A DNA stretch of 64,000 nt, taken from assembly GCF_019175285.1 (NCBI RefSeq), contig NC_056523.1:124948305-125012304 (forward strand), given 5' to 3'. Below are positions 61,089-64,000 of the stretch, piece after piece; the first letter of the stretch is position 1; every line of letters starts with the position of its first letter. The stretch comes from Sceloporus undulatus (lineage: Eukaryota > Chordata > Lepidosauria > Squamata > Phrynosomatidae). The notes beneath the pieces are model-generated. The model was not told the origin of the DNA. It searched no databases and saw only the letters and a program-made list of their open reading frames with translations. Both the position numbers and the translations under genes were made by a program.

Positions 61089-62324
61089 ATAGGGTTGCCA
61101 TAACTGTCAACCTCAAAACCGGGAAAAATGGGGGGGGAGAATGTAGGACAACGTAGGACAAAATTTAGCCCCAAATGTAGGACATATTTTTTAAATGGAG
61201 GACACACACAAAAAATAATTGTTTTAAAAAAGTATTGATATAAACTCATGTTTCTTAGGCATGCTCAAAATGGAGGACATTTGGCATTATATCTCGACAG
61301 ATGGCAGAAATGTACTTCCCTTTCTGGTCACCCCCCCCCCCAATTCCAAAACACACACAGCAGCACAAGTCCAGGCATCCTCAGCATTTGAGCCAAGGTA
61401 GACAGGCAGCCCCTTGAGCTGGCAAACTATATGTTCCAAGCCTTCTTAGCAATTGCCCCCTTCCTCCTTCTCCTTGCTCCCTGCAACCCTCTCTTTTCCC
61501 CCAGATACAGTGTATCTCCACTTACTATAAGGGGGATTTGTGGGTCAGTCTTTTTCTTTTTGCATGGGGGCAAAGCCCTGAGAAGCCCTGGATCCTTGAG
61601 AAGAAGAGGAGGGGGGCTTAGGGGGGGGTAAATAGATAGAGGTTTAGATAGAAAGGAATAAATAAGGGCGTTAGAGAAGGAAGGGCTAGCGAAGGGAGGC
61701 TAGGGAGGGTTGCCATTAGTCAGAAAGGAGTTGGGCACACGACAGCAACCACAACAGCAGCAGCAGCAGCAGCCGAGGAGAAAAAGGAAAGGGAAGAGGG
61801 AAAGAAAAGAAAAAAGGGGAAGAAAAAGAAGAAGAGGAGCGGGAAGAGAAAGAGGGGAAGAAAACAAAGAGGAGGAGGAGGAAAAAGAAGAAGAAGAGAA
61901 GAAAAAATAGGGGAAGAAAAAGGAAAGGAAGAAAAATGGCTTGCCGGCAAGGCTCTTTTCTGCCCTCGGCCCGCGCCAGGGACCAAAGAGGAGACACTCC
62001 TCCTCTTGAGGCTGGCTGGCCAATGGGGAGAGTGGAGCTGAAACAGCCCTGCCTCCTGCTAGCAGTCACAGGCTCCAACAGCAGGGGAGGGCTGTCCAGC
62101 CATTGGCCAGCCAGCCTGAAGGGCAGGAGAGCGAGTCAGGCAGCGAAAAGGCTGCAGCAGCAGCCGCAGCAGCAATGACGGTGGCGGCTGCATAACAGCC
62201 ATGGTTGTGGCGGCGGCGGCGGCAACCAGCTCAACCCAGGGCTAAGAGCCAAACCGTGCCGTGACCGTGCCAAGGGGCCAAAAATCGGGTTTGTCACGCC
62301 CCCAGGGGGGTTATGGCAACCCTA
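61089..62324 (-). mobile_element. GC-rich non-autonomous hAT-like transposon, copy 2 (inverted)
   Basis: Ends ATAGGGTTGCCATAAC and GTTATGGCAACCCTAAG match copy 1 in opposite orientation. Shared interior text includes CATTGGCCAGCCAGCC, the reversed GGAGGAGT block, AGAAATGTACTTCCCTTTCTGG (reverse of copy 1 text) and the AT-rich GGAGGACA end. An extra polypurine tract is at 61773-61935. CTGTACAT occurs at both edges, though four bases off on the right. Confidence 0.78.
61773..61935 (+). repeat. Long polypurine tract
   Basis: About 160 bases almost wholly of A and G, broken by only a few pyrimidines. It lies inside the hAT-like element and gives rise to Lys/Glu-rich and Phe/Pro-rich frames that are not genes. 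Confidence 0.85.
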
Positions 62325-62349
62325 AGTCTGTACATCACCCCCTTATGTA

Positions 62350-62575
62350 TGTATATACGTAGCATAAAGTGACCTTATAATGGCCCCATGAATTTCATAG
62401 GGCTTTCTTAGGCAAGGAATCCTCAGAGGTGGTTTTGCCAGATCCTTCCTTTGAAACATAGCCTATAGCACCTGGTTTTTCTTGGCAATCTCCCATACAA
62501 GTACTATCTGGGGTTGACCCTACTTAGCTTCCAAGATCAGATGGATCTGGTGTCTTTAGGGTTTTAGGCCCAATC
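62350..62575 (-). mobile_element. 5S rRNA-derived SINE
   Basis: The minus strand reads CTGATCTTGGAAGCTAAGTA, GGGT, TAGTACTTGTATGGGAGATT and ACCAGGTGCTATAGG, clearly the 3' half of 5S rRNA with its internal promoter. The body (AAACCACCTCTGAGGATTCC, CCTATGAAATTCATGGGG) follows. It is a SINE, not a 5S gene. Confidence 0.85.
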
Positions 62576-62579
62576 ACCC

Positions 62580-63557
62580 CCATTACAAACACTTTAATGC
62601 AAACCTGTGCTCACCCACCCACCAATTTATTAGTCCATTCATGATAAAAATGATAATGACCTATCACATGAGGCTGTTGGAAAGGTTACTGCTTTCAGCT
62701 CCTAGAGACTCTGGGGTAGTAACAACCCCTCCTTCTGTCAACTTATGGGCATTTTTGTCAGTCATATAATATCTTTTCTGGGTTTCAGATAAATTATCCC
62801 TACATTCTAAAAAGCAGCCTTGTGAGGTAAGCTAATATCATTTACCTATTTTCCATAAACAATCGTCCAGCTTCACAAGATGTACCAATATATTTCTGTG
62901 GCAAGTAGGGACAATAGGTTTTGAATGAACATGTATTTCTCAGGATGAAAGTCTCAGGTTCAATGCCCAACATCTCTGCATGAAAGATCAGTTAGCTAAT
63001 GATGGGAAGGGCCTCTGCTAGAGTTCCGGGAGAGTGCCACTAATAATTTGACAAGACTTCAGTGGACTAGAATCTGTTGAGGTTTCAGGAGGAGGAAGAA
63101 CTTGGAGGACAGCACCTTCTTGTAAAAGACAACAACTAAAAACCCAACTTTTTGCCTATTTTAGGCAAAGAATAGGCCTTTTCTCTCCTAACAGTAGTTG
63201 ATATCTGAGTTACTTCCTCCTGGGGAGAAATATCTCGCCTGGGCCTAAAATGCTCCAACCCAGCCAAATATGGTGAAATTGTGACCCAGAGAGCTATGAG
63301 AAAACTTTGAAGCCTGTGATTCTAGAGCCCAACAACCACACTTTTGGCACCCCTACAGTAAGTGGAGAAATAACCAGATCTGAAACAGAGCATCTTCCTA
63401 TCTGTGCAGATGAGCAGTGTGACATTCTTCACTCTACATCACCATGATCATTTGGAAGTAAAAACATTTCTATGGGTTCATTGAACCCATCCATTCTGCT
63501 GCATTGTTTAAGGACTGATAATATTTGGAAGTTCAGTTGATTTCTATGTGTTTGCAG
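62580..63557. other. Intergenic, nothing recognised
   Basis: No repeat or gene signal that I can support. Confidence 0.4.
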
Positions 63558-63667
63558 GTGAGGGTTTGCTGGGGAATTTAGAAGGAGTGTTGATTTTATT
63601 AAAAACATTAGCTAATAAGGAGCTCAAGCTTCAGCAGCAGACCAGCTTGCAGGAAATACAGGATTGA
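63558..63667 (+). other. Weak candidate exon, plus strand
   Basis: After TTTGCAG at 63557 a frame of 35 codons reads EGLLGNLEGVLILLKTLA then NKELKLQQQTSLQEIQD and TGA. It is leucine-rich and ends helically. No family is recognised, the pyrimidine tract is poor, and no donor is needed because it ends in a stop. It may well be chance. Confidence 0.12.
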
Positions 63668-63859
63668 AGGGTCAAACTGAAGATGTGAACAATTTCATTG
63701 GCCATTCAGAAAGACAATACAGTACTTTTCTGTTTGGCTATTGCAACAGTCCCTAAATATCACTTTGTAAGCGACCAGTCACCCATGGTTAAATGTGTGC
63801 CTGGACCCATTCAAAAGAAAACAATGTATTCCAGTGGACTTCGTCTGTGTCATATAAAT

Positions 63860-63925
63860 ATGCATGGAGCTTGCCTTTCAGCTGAAGAGTAGGATATAAA
63901 TACAATAAATAAATAAATAACATGC
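63860..63925 (+). mobile_element. LINE/SINE 3' tail with (AAAT)n
   Basis: GAGTAGGATATAAATACAAT followed by AAATAAATAAATAAC is a common squamate LINE-type tail. Confidence 0.55.
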
Positions 63926-64000
63926 TAGAGAAACAGTGATCCAGATGTATTGTAGTTTTTATATCAAGGTTGGACAGAAGCTAGACAGTGCACCATTATT

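Noticed and set aside
61431-62178. Lys/Glu-rich and Phe/Ser-rich frames
   Set aside because: Low-complexity translation of a polypurine tract and GC-rich transposon sequence.
62440-62540. 5S rRNA gene
   Set aside because: Only the 3' half matches, with many changes, and it is fused to a SINE body.

Overview
The window is vertebrate nuclear DNA, most likely from a squamate reptile and probably a lizard. The evidence is long introns with GT-AG splice sites, CR1-, L2- and RTE/BovB-type LINEs, tRNA-headed SINEs ending in ACA repeats, 5S-rRNA-headed SINEs, and many short DNA transposons of Tigger/pogo and hAT type. Assembly gaps of exactly 10 N lie at 31192-31201, 37551-37560 and 45600-45609.

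Two host genes are certain and converge tail to tail. On the + strand, 70-19795 holds the 3' thirteen coding exons (1748 coding bases, frame kept across every junction) of an adhesion G-protein-coupled receptor that fits ADGRE5/CD97: one calcium-binding EGF-like module, the GAIN domain with its GPS cleavage site, seven membrane helices and a short tail ending ESGI. The upstream exons lie outside the window. On the - strand, 40813 down to 24207 holds all ten coding exons (1284 bases, 427 residues plus stop) of the DECD-box RNA helicase DDX39A. A likely non-coding first exon and CpG-rich promoter sit near 50.3 kb. This is the ADGRE5-DDX39A neighbourhood known from human chromosome 19p13. The receptor acts in leukocyte adhesion and signalling and the helicase in mRNA packaging and export; their adjacency is inherited gene order, not an operon.

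The rest is mostly transposon. DDX39A introns carry four L2-like LINE copies (29.8-31.3, 31.98-33.2, 37.4-39.5 and 43.7-47.6 kb; the last keeps an open reverse-transcriptase frame). Intron 1 holds a CR1 3' region (40.9-43.4 kb) with insertions inside it. Young Tigger-like MITEs with TACAGTGGTACC ends lie inside several of these LINEs. A 1.45 kb terminal-inverted-repeat element with four 138-bp tandem units sits in an ADGRE5 intron (12.0-13.5 kb).

Upstream of DDX39A (50.5-64 kb) there is no recognised complete gene. It holds two opposite-facing copies of a GC-rich hAT-like element (51.2-52.6 and 61.1-62.3 kb), a set of repeats whose conserved core looks like a hammerhead ribozyme (49.1-56 kb), an RTE/BovB remnant, and a small unrecognised - strand pair of possible terminal exons (57.7-58.5 kb).

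The observations most worth a second look are the hammerhead-like cores, the paired GC-rich hAT element, the unrecognised exons near 58 kb, and the tandem-repeat transposon at 12-13.5 kb. No LTR retroelement, CRISPR array, tRNA gene or rRNA gene was recognised.
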